A stretch of DNA of 64,000 nucleotides from Lineolata rhizophorae. Lineage: Eukaryota; Ascomycota; Dothideomycetes; Lineolatales; Lineolataceae. Under the pieces are notes generated by a model. The model did no database searches, was not told the origin of the DNA, and was given only the letters and a program-made list of their open reading frames with translations. The position numbers were made by a program, and so were the translations under genes. The stretch lies in the NCBI GenBank assembly GCA_010093515.1, contig MU001682.1, positions 317,997 to 381,996 of the forward strand, given 5' to 3'. Positions 21,167 through 32,225 of the stretch are shown piece after piece. Within the stretch, counting starts at the first letter, position 1. Every line of letters starts with the position of its first letter.

Positions 21167-23848
21167 TCAGAACATGGACGCCTGTTGCTGCTGCTGCTGC
21201 TGCTGCGGAGTCGCCAGCGGCGTGAATGGCTGCTGCTGCTTTTGCAGATCGTTGAAGAACCAGTTCCAGTCCCGGTCGATGTCCATCTCGGCCGCGCTGT
21301 CCCACGGCAAGTTATTGCCGCCCGACATGAACCCCAGGGAGTCGTCGCCCAGATGCATGGTCTGGTCGTACGACGTGTCGTGCGGCAAGTAGACCCCGTC
21401 GTAGGCCAGACACTGGTCGTCGGCAAGCCCTTGCGACGCCTGCGGCATGCTGAACGCGCTTCCGAAGCCGCCCGACTGCGGCGTGGCGAACCCGGACTGC
21501 TGCTCAGGCTGCGTGATCGGCTGGTGGTTGAATTTGTTGCCGCGGCGGATAGTGATGGTCCCAAAATACGGGATGAAAATCTTGGTCGTCTCGCTGCCGT
21601 CTTGGGCCTTGTTGCAATCATCGTTCCTGATGCTGCTGATCTGTTCTAGGACCTTGTAGCTTTGCGCCGCCACCTTCCCTCCTTTCTCGTTCGACGCGCG
21701 CTGAAAGATGCCCATGGAGATCTCTATGAGCCTCCAGTCGGCCTCGTCTCGCTGGCTGTTGTGTACCGGGCTCATCCGCCCGTAACCCAGAAGATTGAGC
21801 AGCACCAAAATCGAGGCTGTGAAGGCGATGAAGTCGATGGCCTTGCACTCGTACAGCGGCTGTCCGGTTGTGCCGCGCAGGACGTGGTAGGACCGGAGCA
21901 ACTCCCTGGCCGAGTTGAAGCATACGTTGCTGCTATACTCGAACCGGGGGTTCGACGTCGATTTCAACATGAAGGGAAGATGAAGGTAGGCACGGATCTG
22001 GTGAAAGCACATCTGAGAGAGCAGTCTCTCCCTCATATCGGCCACGCTGAGCGTCGCGTCAATCGATGTCGAGGTCGAGTCCCAGAAGCTAGGGGGTAGC
22101 AAGGAGGCAATGCTGTCCAGCTCTTGATCGATTTCGAGCGCGGCGGGGAAAGACTGCTCTTTGAGTCCCTGAGTTCTGTCGATGACTTGACCACCGACGC
22201 GGGAAAGCCGTGCCAAGTACTGGGCCTGGGGAAGAGAGTCCTTCCTGATATCGAGGTTGCAATGCGCATCGTTGATAGAGTATGGAAGACCCAGCATCAA
22301 GCTCAGGAAGCGGTCGCCCGAGTAAATGGCCCACCAAAGGCTCTCGTGAGTCTGAGACTGAGTGTGATTGCGGTGGAGTCCCTGGTCAACGAGTCAGTCG
22401 AATGCAGGCGAATACCACAATGGACCGCGGGCTACAGTACTATTAATTGACAGTACGTCGCGGCGCGACGGAAGCAAAGCCACGCGCGTCGTGGCTGCCC
22501 TATGTCCGCATACACCTTGGATTGGAGAAGGATGCATTCCATTCCTTCCAACGTGACGGCGAACTCGTCTACGCTGGTGATGTGATGATCAACCAGAGCA
22601 AGGTACTTGTCTAATATGTTTGTTTCAGCGCTGATACCGATGCAGATAAGCAGGATCCCGATCAAGACCGGGTTCTCCGACCGCAAGGCGCGATCCGCGA
22701 AGCTTGGCAGGGACTCGTCGTTTTTCCAAGTGCCGGAACACTTGTGCCTCCACGTGATCCACCACTCTTGATTTTGGTTCATGATCTGATACATCCTGTC
22801 GCGCTTGGGGAGATGCTGCATAAGGACTTTCCGAGTGCGCTCCTTCCGGTCCTTCATAACAGTACTAGCCAACGCTTCGTCGTCTTCGGGATCGATCCCG
22901 GCGAACGGCGTCTCCGCTCGACGATACTCCGGGACCGTCCGAGACGCGGGCGTCGCGTAGCAACCACCGCCATGATCAGACCTGTCCTTTCCCGAAGCCG
23001 TACTCTCGGATCCGGCGCGACTGAACTTCTCGAGGTTAGATTCCCGACATGTACGGACCGCGCCGCGCGAGACGTGACGGGCCCGCCCGCGAACCACAGC
23101 GCCAAAACCGGCAAGGTGCCAAAACCGGCAAGGTGCCGGAAGAGTAACACGCGGGGGGACGCACTATAGCATTGTCAAACATGGTCATAACCGGATTGTT
23201 CTCCGGCACTACGGGGACGGACGAAGACGCCTCCGAGGAGATCGGGGTTGGGGGGAGCAGCGATTGGCCGGGGCGCCGGGGCTCCTTCTCCTTGGCCGGC
23301 GACGGGCTCTGCTTGTCCTCGAGAAGGCCGTCGACCAAGGCCTCGAGCCTCGCGACGCGCTCGCGGAGGTTCTTGCGCTGGTCGACGATGACATCGCTAT
23401 CTGCGTGCTCTTGGTCCACGCATTGCGAGCCCCGGGCGAAGCATTCGGTGCACACCTTGGGGTTGTCCGCCGTGAAGATGCATCGGATCTTGCGGCGGCG
23501 GCCTGCGAAGCGTGTCGCGAGTGAGTTACGGGCTCGTCCGGAACTGGGATTGACTCGCCTTCACGAGTCCAGTTGGGGCCGAGAGAGCGGGTTGGGAAGG
23601 GTGTGGACGAGCTTGGTGGGGTGGTGAGTTCGAGTGGGAGGGGGGGTGGAGCACGGGGGGTCGGCGTGTTGGTAGCCGACTACTCCAGGGGACGAGGAAG
23701 TCGGAGCAGCCGGCCGATTGCACGTACATTCGAAGCAGCTGTGAGTTCCCTTCCGCATCTTCCTCCTGGTGCTGCTGTCCGACGGCACGCGGGGCATTTC
23801 GTCCGGTATGAAGCCGCCAGTGGAGCTAGACTGTTGATTTGGAAGCAT
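21167..23848 (-). CDS. Zn2Cys6 transcription factor
   Basis: About 753 aa, exons read 23848-23728, 23502-23165, ~23028-22441, 22381-21167. Binuclear zinc cluster with correct spacing: C38, C41, C48, C58, C61, C68 (C-x2-C-x6-C-x9-C-x2-C-x6-C), C41 split by intron 1. A linker and coiled coil follow (KNLRERVARLEALVDGLLED). The middle holds a fungal_trans domain (WWAIYSGDRFLSLMLGLPYS; LHLPFMLKS). The tail is Gln-rich, ending in eight Gln coded by CAG repeats near 21183-21207. The third exon's start is uncertain (23028 by frame; another acceptor at 23021 or 23003 possible). An in-frame Met at 24034 would add 62 residues. Targets unknown. Confidence 0.88.
23101..23134. repeat. 17-bp direct duplication in an intron
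   Basis: Two perfect copies of gccaaaaccggcaaggt, at 23101-23117 and 23118-23134, inside the second intron of the Zn2Cys6 gene. Confidence 0.85.
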
Positions 23849-24550
23849 CTCTCCGGCGCGTTCGGAAGCTCCGTTGCTTTTATTTGTCCGCCGAGGACTC
23901 AGGTCCGGCGCGGTCTCGCCCGAGAACGACGTAGCTCCGCGCAAACAGCGAGAAAGCCGGCCGAAGCGTGGCGTGGAGAGAGGCGGGGGCCCGGATAAAG
24001 GAGTTTGCAGAAACGCTGCTGCCTGGAGCGCCATGGGCGGCTGGGTGACCGGGGGGGGGAGGGCGGCGGTGGTGGTTCGGCCGCCGCTTTTCGTCCGCCC
24101 TTAACCACGCGCCTGGGCTGAATAAGACGCCGAGCACTTGCTGCATGTGAGTACTAATGCCAGGCCATTTGCCAGAATAGGGTTAGGCAAACATCTTGCA
24201 TCTTTAGCGGCGGGATCGTCCCGTGCGGCCAAAGAGATAGACGAGTGCCTACGTAGTAGGTACATACGTAGTAGTATGTACATACCTGGATATGTAGCGC
24301 ACACTGTTAGGGTATGCAGGTAGCGAGCGGGCCCGGCCCTCTCGGAGCCGCGCGGCCCGCGCCAACCGCGGGGCTGCGGCACGCTTCGCGCCGCAGCGCC
24401 GCACCTCGCACTTCACTTCCTCGTCCATACCCGGCAGCGTAGGGAGGTAGGCGCTCGGGGGTACCTCCGAACCAGCTCGACCTTCGCCGCGTCTTCGGCT
24501 CTTCGCCGCTAATCGACCACGGTTCCGAGAAAGAAAGAAGGGGGCTCTAA
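23849..24550. other. Divergent promoter, Zn2Cys6 gene and two-TM gene
   Basis: 702 bp. The left part may be coding if the regulator starts at 24034. Around 24247-24300 are clustered tacgtag/gtacata motifs. No other gene. Confidence 0.5.
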
Positions 24551-25267
24551 ATGGCCAGCGAGTCGGCACCGCAGCTCCGGCCAATTGCCGCGCGACCCAA
24601 GCACCGCAGGGCCAGATCGGACCCGTTCCTGGAGCTGCTCGCGACACCCGGGGCCAGCCCGGCGGGCAGCAGGTCGCCGAGCCGCCCGGGCTCGCCCGAG
24701 GAGGCCGGCGGCGCCGACGGCGGGCCCGCGGGCTTCCATCCGCGAGGGGAGGAGGAGACCCCGCCCGAGTCTCTCGTCATCAGGGTGCGTGCACGCCGGC
24801 CAGCCCCGCGACGACCCCCAGCCCATGGGGACATGGCAAAAACGGACAAAGAATAACCGCGCGCCTGGCAGATCTTCGTCTCGCCCGTCCTCTTCGTCTC
24901 GTTCCTCGTGTCGCTGTTCCTCGTCGACCGCCGCAACCGCGCCTACCGCGCGGCCGAGCATCCGCCGCCGCCGGCCAGCGAGCGCCCGCCGCCCTTCTGG
25001 GCCCGCCTGTCGCCGCGGGCCTGGGCTCGGGCCCGTGCCTGGACCGGGCCCGAACCGTACCGGGATGCGCCAGACGCGCCCGATGCGCCCGACGCGCCCG
25101 GTTGGTATAGGCGCAAGCGCATAAGGGGCGTGACCAGAGCCGCCCTGGACGACGCATTCGCCCTCCGCGGCAGGGTCGCCTTCGTCCTGGTCGCCGCCGC
25201 TGTCGTCGTGTTCCTAGCCGCCGCCTGGGCCGTGAGCCGCCTCCTTCGCTGGAGACGCGGGCCGTGA
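24551..25267 (+). CDS. Small protein with two membrane segments
   Basis: 209 aa from exons 24551-24784 and 24872-25267. First 78 residues are disordered and basic (RPKHRRARSDPFLEL). The second exon opens with a hydrophobic segment (IFVSPVLFVSFLVSLFLVD) and the C-terminus has another (VAFVLVAAAVVVFLAAAWAV) followed by a basic end RLLRWRRG. Between them is a loop with four near-perfect DAP repeats (DAPDAPDAPDAPG) coded by 9-nt units. Probably a membrane protein with both ends in the cytosol. I do not recognise a named family. Splice junction is supported by loss of frame if unspliced. Confidence 0.75.
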
Positions 25268-25974
25268 GCGGGTTCCCGCGGTGACTGGGACATGCGGTCA
25301 TCAGGGCCATAGTGGAGCCGTGGCCGTCGCAAGAGCGCGTTCGATTGTCGTTGGCTGATAGGAAGAGCAGCGTTGCGGCGCTCGTGAATAGCGAACATCT
25401 GCTGGGCCTTGGCAGGAGAAGGGCTAGTGGAGTGTCTCGTTCAAGGACCTGGGCTAGTTAGGTTAGTCGAGGCGCCGAAGCACCTGCTTTGTCCATCCCA
25501 CGTGCCTGTACAAAGCGGAAAGCCGGCGTCTGAAGGAGCAAGAAGCTAATATTACGTGCTCGGGGGACCAGCCCGGCGAATCCAACCGGAGAACGCCAGT
25601 TGCTAGGAAATAGCACCTCCACATCACTCGGAGGAGAGCTAGTATACAAGAAGGACAAAAGAGAAGAAACGCTAGACCAAGGACGCGTCGACATGGTGAT
25701 CATGGAGATCAGCATTGAAAGGAAAATTCTGCGGCAGGCGTTGGTAAAGAGAGAGAGAGGGAAGAAAAAGTTACAGTCTGACTGACAGCATGCAATTTGT
25801 TTGGCGCAGAAATAATCGCGCTAGGTCCCCCCCTCCTTTCCATTGGAAACGGCGCAAGTAGGAAATGAAAGTTAAAAACAAGTCTAGCCCTCTCTTAGCG
25901 TGACCTCGCGTGGCACTCACATCTCATGCCAGGCGGCCTTCCTTCCCTAGCCCCCCAGCGCGCATGTAGAGCAC
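25268..25974. other. Intergenic, convergent 3' ends
   Basis: 707 bp between the two-TM protein and LYAR-like stops. Small open frames only; no gene supported. Confidence 0.5.
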
Positions 25975-27829
25975 CTAAGCAAACAAAACAATCTCGCCGC
26001 GGTCATTGCGTTTCAGCCGCAGCGCTTTCCACAGGTCCTTCTCATCGTCAGCTTTAGGGTTGGCCTTTCCATTCAGGCGGTACATCTCGCGGTGGTACCG
26101 CTTCAGAGCCTTGTTCATGCTGTACCCCTTCCCGGATTCCGGGCCCTTCGTGACAAAGGACATGAATAGCTCGGCGCAGTTGACGACCGGGGCACGCGCC
26201 TCGGCGTGCAGCACTATCTGATTGGCCGCGTTGGCTGAGGGCTCGGCCGACGCGGAACTGGGCCGGTACTCGATTGCCTTTAGGGGCCTTGGGGCCGAAC
26301 GCCTCTCTTGCTCCGGCGAAGACGACCCAGACCGTCGCCTCCGCCTCCGGTGGTGGTCCCGATGATGCTGGGAAGTCTCGCCGCCATGCTCAGAACGAGA
26401 AGAGCGACGGCGCCGCGACGACTTCTGGGAGCGAGTGTCGCCGCGGTCGGCGTGCTGAGAGTTGGAAGATGACCCCGACGTCTTTCGCGGCTTCGAGTCC
26501 CGCTCGCCGCCTCGGTCGCGGTGATTTTCTGACCTCACCGTCCCGGCATTGGACCTGTAGCGGTGGTGCCTGGTTCGTTTCAGCGGACTCATCGGAGAAG
26601 GTTCCGCGCCGTCGCCTCCGGAGTAATCAGGGCTGGGTGGGAAATCTGGCCGCATGAGGAGTCGATTCAGGCCCCCAGTCAGGCCGGAGTGTATCGTGGC
26701 GGGCGCGTCCGTCATGATCTCGTCACGCTCTTCGGGTGGCGCGCGTGCGCGCGACAGGTCCAGGTCCTCGATGGGCTGTCGCTTGCGCTTCTTGTCTGAC
26801 TTGCCGGATGTGGCTTGCCGCTCGCGCGGCCTCGCGGGGTCCCGGTCTCGTTCGCGCTCGCGTTCGCGTTCGCGCCGTGGCGCAGGAGTTGTGTATGCGG
26901 GGTCCGGATCCTCGGATCCCGCGGTGGGGAGGTTGGGAAATGACCCGTACCGTGCCAGGGACCGCTCTAGGGGATCGGCGCCGTATGCAAAGCCCCGGAT
27001 GGCGTAGTGCTCCTGCGGGTCGTAGAAGGGCGAGCCGTAGCGGTGCGGCGTCTCGTGAGGGAAATCCCCGGGCATGGCTTCGTGGACGCGATACTCGGCC
27101 TCGAGTGGCATCTCCTCCGGGATGGTGGGCAGCTCGCGAGGCATCGGATGGTGGTCCTCAATCATGCGCGACTCGTCGACGGGGTTTGGCGGCGGCGCAG
27201 GCGGCGGCGGCAGCGCCGGCCGGCCGTCGGAGCCGCCATCGTCGGCCACGAGAAAGTCGAAGACGTTGAAGGCGGGCGGCGGGTCCGGGCAGTGCGGCGG
27301 AGCGCTGACAACAGCCACGGCGCCAGTGTCGGCGTCCGGAGCGTCCTCGACGTGGGGCTTGCGCGGCACAAGAGCCTGGCCGCCGTCGACGGGGATGAGC
27401 CCTTGCTGTCGCGCCTTGGAGCCTTTCTCGCGGTAGAGCGGGCCCTGGTGCTTTTGCGATTCGCTTATGCAGCTCTGGGCGAGGCGAGCGCGTCGGAGCA
27501 ATCAGCGCGCGGGTGGCGGCGGTGGGGCGGCGCGCGACGCGGTGCGACTCGGGGAGTTGTTTTCCCCGTCGCGGACGGCGCACGCCGGGCAGGACGGGAG
27601 GAGGGAGGGCACGTACGGTGTGGGACCGGTAGTCGGCGCCATGGAAGCTCGTCATGCAGTCCAGGCAGGTCAGGGGCGCGCCCTGGCAGCGGCCGCGGTG
27701 GGCGTCTGCTTTCTTCTTGGTGACGACGTCGCCGCAGGCCTGGACGGTCAGCATGAGCGGCGGCGGCGCGGCGGCGGGCCGGCCGGCGGGTGGGCGGAAA
27801 GGGCTTACCTCGCAGGAGAAGGACACCAT
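25975..27829 (-). CDS. LYAR-type C2HC zinc-finger protein
   Basis: 547 aa from exons 27829-27809, 27739-27617, 27474-25975. N-terminus MVSFSCEACGDVVTKKK, then HRGRCQGAPLTCLDCMTSF and HTSCISESQKHQGPLY is the LYAR zinc finger pair known from nucleolar growth regulators that aid rRNA processing. The first two exons (21 and 123 nt) carry the finger and the third carries the rest. The rest is long, disordered and charged (RRERERERERDRDPARPRERQ region, SRRRRSSRSEHGG), with a folded-looking C-terminal 90 residues ending ALRLKRNDRGEIVLFA, which fits the LYAR C-terminal region. Nucleolar or nuclear location inferred from family and basic stretches. Confidence 0.87.
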
Positions 27830-28567
27830 GGCGCGGCGGGGGCGGACGGCGTCGGGGGCGTGAGGAGGCTACGGCGGGGAGGACGAAGGAGGAGAAGAAG
27901 CGGTGAGGGCGGAGGGCGGAGAGCGGAGAGCGGAGCGACAGAGGCGCGGCCTGAGGCAGTCGCGGGCGCTTTTGTCTGGGGCCGCGGGCGAGGGCGCGCG
28001 GGCTCAGGGGGAAGCGTCGGCGCGGGCGCGCGGCGCGGGCGGGCGCGTATCGATACCGCGCCCACGGGGGCGCCCGCCCGGGCCACGCGCTCGTCCCTGG
28101 CAGCAGTCACGCGGCAGCCCTCGTCCCGCCCCCTGCCCGCATCGCGGCCGCCGCGCGGGACCTAGAGACGTAGGGGCGTAGGGACAAGGGAGGCAGGTAG
28201 CCAGCTGGGCAGAGCAGAGCTCATCCCGCCGCGTCCTAGGTGCATGGGTGCATGCATGTCCACGCCTGCCCTACGCCTTCATGCAACAGCTACGTACGGA
28301 GCACTACGTACACTATCCTACGTATGTATATTATTAGTACACACACAACCCGGGCCCCGAGGCCCCCTGCCCGCCTCTGAAACTCGTGGTGGATGGCGCC
28401 CTTCAGCCGTCGCTTCGCCACCTCCGACGCTTCACGTGCCCCCACCCCCTTCCCATAGCCCTCCAGATAAGGCGGAAGCCAGGTTTTACCCCCGGTCCCC
28501 ACCCGTCCAAGTCTCTCGCGAGCGCATCTACGTACCGGCAAGTACAGAGTGCGCGCGTGGTACGTAC
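27830..28567. other. Upstream region of the LYAR-like gene
   Basis: 738 bp to the ERV2 stop. GC-rich at the left, then tacgtacggag and tacgtacctacc motifs at about 28290-28345 and 28525-28570. No gene supported. Confidence 0.5.
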
Positions 28568-29431
28568 CTACCCCTCATGCGCAACGCCAAGTGGCCTTTT
28601 CCCCGAAAGCAAGTCTTCGTCCACGTCCCGCCCGGTGTCCCCAGCCAGCTTCGCCTTCCTCTCCTCGCTCATCTCGGGCTTTGGCGACGCTACCGCCACT
28701 GCCGCCGCCGCCGCCGCGACGCTGGGGTTCTCGCCCTCCTCGTCGCCGTCGGCGCAGCCACAGTCGTAGAAGTCGCCGATGTTGGAGCAGTCGAACAGCT
28801 CCTTCCGCAGGCGCTTGTTCACCTCGTTGTGCACGTGGCAACCCCACGCCGCGGCCGCGGACCGCGACGACACCTGCGGCGGGAACTGCTCGAGGAGGAG
28901 GCCAAAGTGCTCGGCGCACTCGCCGCTAAAGTCGTTCACGTCAGCATGCGGCGCCATCGGTGGCGCGGGTAGAGGGGGCGGCGGAGAGCGCACCAAGGGT
29001 AGAGACGTTGGAAGAGGCGTATGTAGCTCTCAAGCGCGGCGCTCTCGTCGGCCGTCGGCTGATCGGGGAAGCGCGCAAAGGTGGTGTGCAGCAACTTCCA
29101 AGCAGCGCGGCCTAGCTCGGCCCTAGTTGGAGGGAAGGCGAAGGCGAGCAGCTCGTTAGCCCGAGTTCATGTCCAGAGCGCGTGCACATCCCGGAGGACG
29201 TCAAGAGATGGGAGAGATGGGCGTGACCCACTTGATCGTCTCGTTGCCCAGCTTGGGCGCGATGACATGGCCGACGACGGGAGCGGGCGAAGGCGGAAGT
29301 TGGGGTGGAGCGCCGGCCAGGGAGGAGACACGAGGGCTGGACCGCAGCGAGGCGGCGAAGAGGAAGAAGAGAAGGCCGCTGGCCAGGACTAGGAGGAGCA
29401 GGAAGCGACGGCCACCACCCACAGGTATCAT
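28568..29431 (-). CDS. ERV2: ER FAD-linked sulfhydryl oxidase Erv2-like
   Basis: 228 aa from exons 29431-29232, 29122-28994, 28925-28568. An N-terminal hydrophobic anchor (FLLLLVLASGLLFFLFAASL, after a basic GGGRR) places it in the ER like Erv2 rather than the mitochondrial Erv1. The Erv/ALR domain has AELGRAAWKLLHTTFARFP, the redox motif YPCGECAEHF whose first Cys codon is split by the second intron, SSRSAAAAWGCHVHNEVN with the FAD-binding HxxxN, and a C-terminal CxC-like pair (DCGCAD). It would make disulfides for secretory proteins and pass electrons to oxygen through FAD. Divergent from the aminotransferase; their shared promoter holds a CACGTG palindrome. Confidence 0.92.
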
Positions 29432-29876
29432 GGCGTGCAAGCGTGACCGAACGAGACTCGGTGTTCGAAGTGGCCGGGCCGCGTGGAGGCGGGCCCGGGG
29501 CGGCCGGCAGCTACATAGCGCCCCGTCGCGCACCACGTGACGTCGCATGTCACGTGGCCAATAGTGGCGCCACCGATCTCGGGCGGAACCCCAGGGACAA
29601 CCGAGCGCGGCGCGCACAACACCAAGAAGGACACGAAAAAATAGAGTGCGCAGAGCTGCAGATGGTATTACAAACCATCCCGGGCAAGGCGCTCTTGAGT
29701 GCAGAGGCCGATGGTGGCTAATGATTAGTTTTTGCTTGCGCGCCCAGGCGCCCGGGAGCGGCGACCGCGCGGCTCTCACCCTCCGTACTTAAACATACCC
29801 GGGTCCGCGCCTTTTCCCCAATCCCCTCCACAACCAAGTCCCGCCGTCTGCCCTTCGTCACCAACGCGCTCTCGCC
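29432..29876. other. Divergent promoter, ERV2 and BCAT-like gene
   Basis: 445 bp. Holds the palindrome and CCAAT listed next. No gene. Confidence 0.5.
29533..29562. promoter_or_regulatory. CACGTG palindrome with CRE-like core and CCAAT
   Basis: Arms CCACGTGAC (29533-29541) and GTCACGTGG (29549-29557) are exact reverse complements with a 7-bp spacer; TGACGTC overlaps the left arm (29538-29544) and CCAAT lies at 29558-29562. GTCACGTG is the consensus of Cbf1-type factors. It is about 100 bp from the ERV2 start and 320 bp from the aminotransferase start. Confidence 0.6.
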
Positions 29877-31268
29877 ATGGCGTCCTTTCCCCCGCCTCCC
29901 GTCAACACCATTGGTACGTCGCCGCCTCTCTCCGGCGCCCGCCCGGAGCCCGGCCCTCTTCTCCGCTAACGCCCCTGCCTCTAGATTGGAGCGACATCGG
30001 GTTCAAGGTCCGCGAAGGTGCGCTTGCAGCCCCCTCGAGCCCAGCCCCTCGTGCTCCTTCCTAGGCTAATCGGCGCGCGCCAGTGAACGGCCATGTCGAG
30101 TGCCACTACAGCATCGCGACAGGCAAGTGGACCGCGCCGCGCTTCGTCGAGGACCCCTTCCTGCGCATCCACGGCATGGCGCCCGGCTTCAACTACGGTA
30201 ATGCCTCCTCGCCCCTGCCCGCGCCTCGCTCTGCCGCTAAGGCGCTCTCGCGCTCGCAGGGCAGCAGTGCTACGAAGGCCTCAAAGCCTTTCGCGGGCCC
30301 GACGGCCAGGTCAACATTTTCCGGCCCGGCCAGAACGCCCAGCGCATGCGGCATTCGGCTGAGTTCGTGTCTATCCCGGGCGTACCCGAGAATCTCTTCG
30401 TCGAGTGCTGCCAGCTCGCCGTCGGCCTCAACGCCGAGTACGTGCCACCCCATGAGACCGGGGCCGCCATGTACATCCGACCCCTGCTGTTCGGCTCGTG
30501 CGCGCAGTTGGGCCTGAACCCACCCGACGAGTACCTGTTCTGTGTCTACGTCCTCCCCGTCGGCGTGTACCACGGCGTGCATCCCGTAGATGCCTTGATC
30601 CTCGAGGAGTTCGACCGCGCGGCTCCCGAGGGCACCGGATCGGCCAAGGTCGGGGGCAATTATGCTCCAGTGCTCCGCTGGAGCGAGAGGGCCAGGAAGG
30701 AGGGCTTCGGGATTACTCTGCATTTAGACAGCAAGACGAGAACCGAGATCGACGAGTTCTCCACCTCCGCCTTCATCGGTGTGAAGCAAGTCGGCGACTC
30801 GTACGTTCTCGCGGTGCCATCCAGCAAGAACGTCATAAAAAGCGTGACGGCGGACAGCGTTTGCGAGATCGCAAGATCGTTCGGGTGGACGGTCGAGCGG
30901 CGCCCGGTACGCATTAGTTCATGCTTCTGCGGGGGCAACGGTGGGTGGCTAACGTGTCGCAGATCACATACGAAGAACTCCCTAGCTTCTCCGAAGTGCT
31001 GGCGGCGGGCACCGCCGCGGCGCTCGTTCCCATCAAGTCCATCACCATGAGGTCGAAGGGTGACAAGTTCGACTATCAAGAGGGATCGGACGAACCGGGC
31101 CCCGTGTGTGTCAAGCTGCTAACCACGCTGAAGGGCATCCAGCAGGGCAAACTAGCCGACACATTTGGCTGGCTCGAACGCGTCCATGAACCAAAGGGTT
31201 TCCAGACGAAGGCGGCCAATGACATGAACGGCTCAAGCGGTAATATCGACGTTAATACATTGCCGTGA
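29877..31268 (+). CDS. Branched-chain-type aminotransferase (PLP fold type IV)
   Basis: 378 aa in five exons: 29877-29913, 29985-30017, 30084-30197, 30260-30906, 30963-31268. Class-IV marks: CYEGLKAFRGPDGQVNIFRP, YIRPLLFGSCAQLGL, the Lys of GSAKVGGNYAP that should hold PLP, IDEFSTSAFIG, and AAGTAAALVPI. N-terminus DWSDIGFKVREVNGHVE is typical of fungal cytosolic BCAT-like enzymes, and there is no targeting sequence. Exons 1 and 2 are short (37 and 33 nt). It may act in leucine/isoleucine/valine metabolism or be a specialised paralogue; the classical IEEFSTSNF motif reads IDEFSTSAF here, which leaves substrate open. Confidence 0.92.
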
Positions 31269-32225
31269 ACACCTTAGTCGCGACGACATCCGTGCTAGCT
31301 ACATTGCACGCTAGCGGCGATTTGTATATTAGGAAAAGTAGACAGCCCTGAGAAACTTAAAAAGTTGGTTGCATTGGGTCAACGCATGCCGACAATGAGC
31401 CGTGAAGGGTGTCGCGCTTTCGATGACGCGGAGGTTAGGCGGACATATCGAGAGGGCCGACCGCTAAGTACGTACTAGTGCTGCCGCGAGCCCCTTGACG
31501 GGCGGCTCAGCTACATAATTCAGAAAACTGCCAGGTCGGGCGCTCCGTAAAGGGCGACGGCGGGGCGTTCCCCATCGGGGCGCTTCGTCCGGTGCGGACG
31601 GACGAACGTAGGCCCAGGATTAATCATCCCACCCTGCCTCAGCCCTACGAGCCGCCGCGTGCGAAGCGAGCATGCCCCCTGAGTGCACATATGCACTACG
31701 TACATACACGGGACGTACGAAGTACGGAGCAACGCCCTTTCATCATCGCAGATTTTCTTTTAACGCCGGATCTGATGTTGCACCGTTCATTCGTGTCCGC
31801 CCTCTTGACTCACAAGGACAGCGTTGCCGTTTCGGGTAGTTATGTCGCCGAAGGCTTGCTTTTCCCGTCTGGGCGCCGTGAACTTGCTGTCGTAAGCACC
31901 ATCCATAGGCCGGACGAATGTGAATGCCAAGCCGCCTTTGACCGCACGGATTGAGCGTCAGGTAGCAATCATGCCTGCACGGTGATAGGCTTTTAGGGTG
32001 GTCTTCAGCCCTCAATCGAATCCGCCGCTCGTTTTGCAACGAGCATATATGTTGGCCTGGAACCAGCCGCAAGATGGGTTCTCATCAACTACATCGATCG
32101 CCATCTGTCCCGCCGTTTAACTGCGATTTGGGTGCCGGCATTCATTTAACACATCCGCTTCTCTCCTTCTTTCACTTCTCTTGCTCGACGCGCCCTCAGC
32201 TAGTTCCACTCACCGTTGGATAACG
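31269..32225. other. Upstream region of the DHA2 transporter
   Basis: 957 bp. Contains tacgtac/gtacggag motifs at 31697-31735 and a CT-rich tract (32150-32200) just before the transporter start. No gene supported. Confidence 0.5.
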
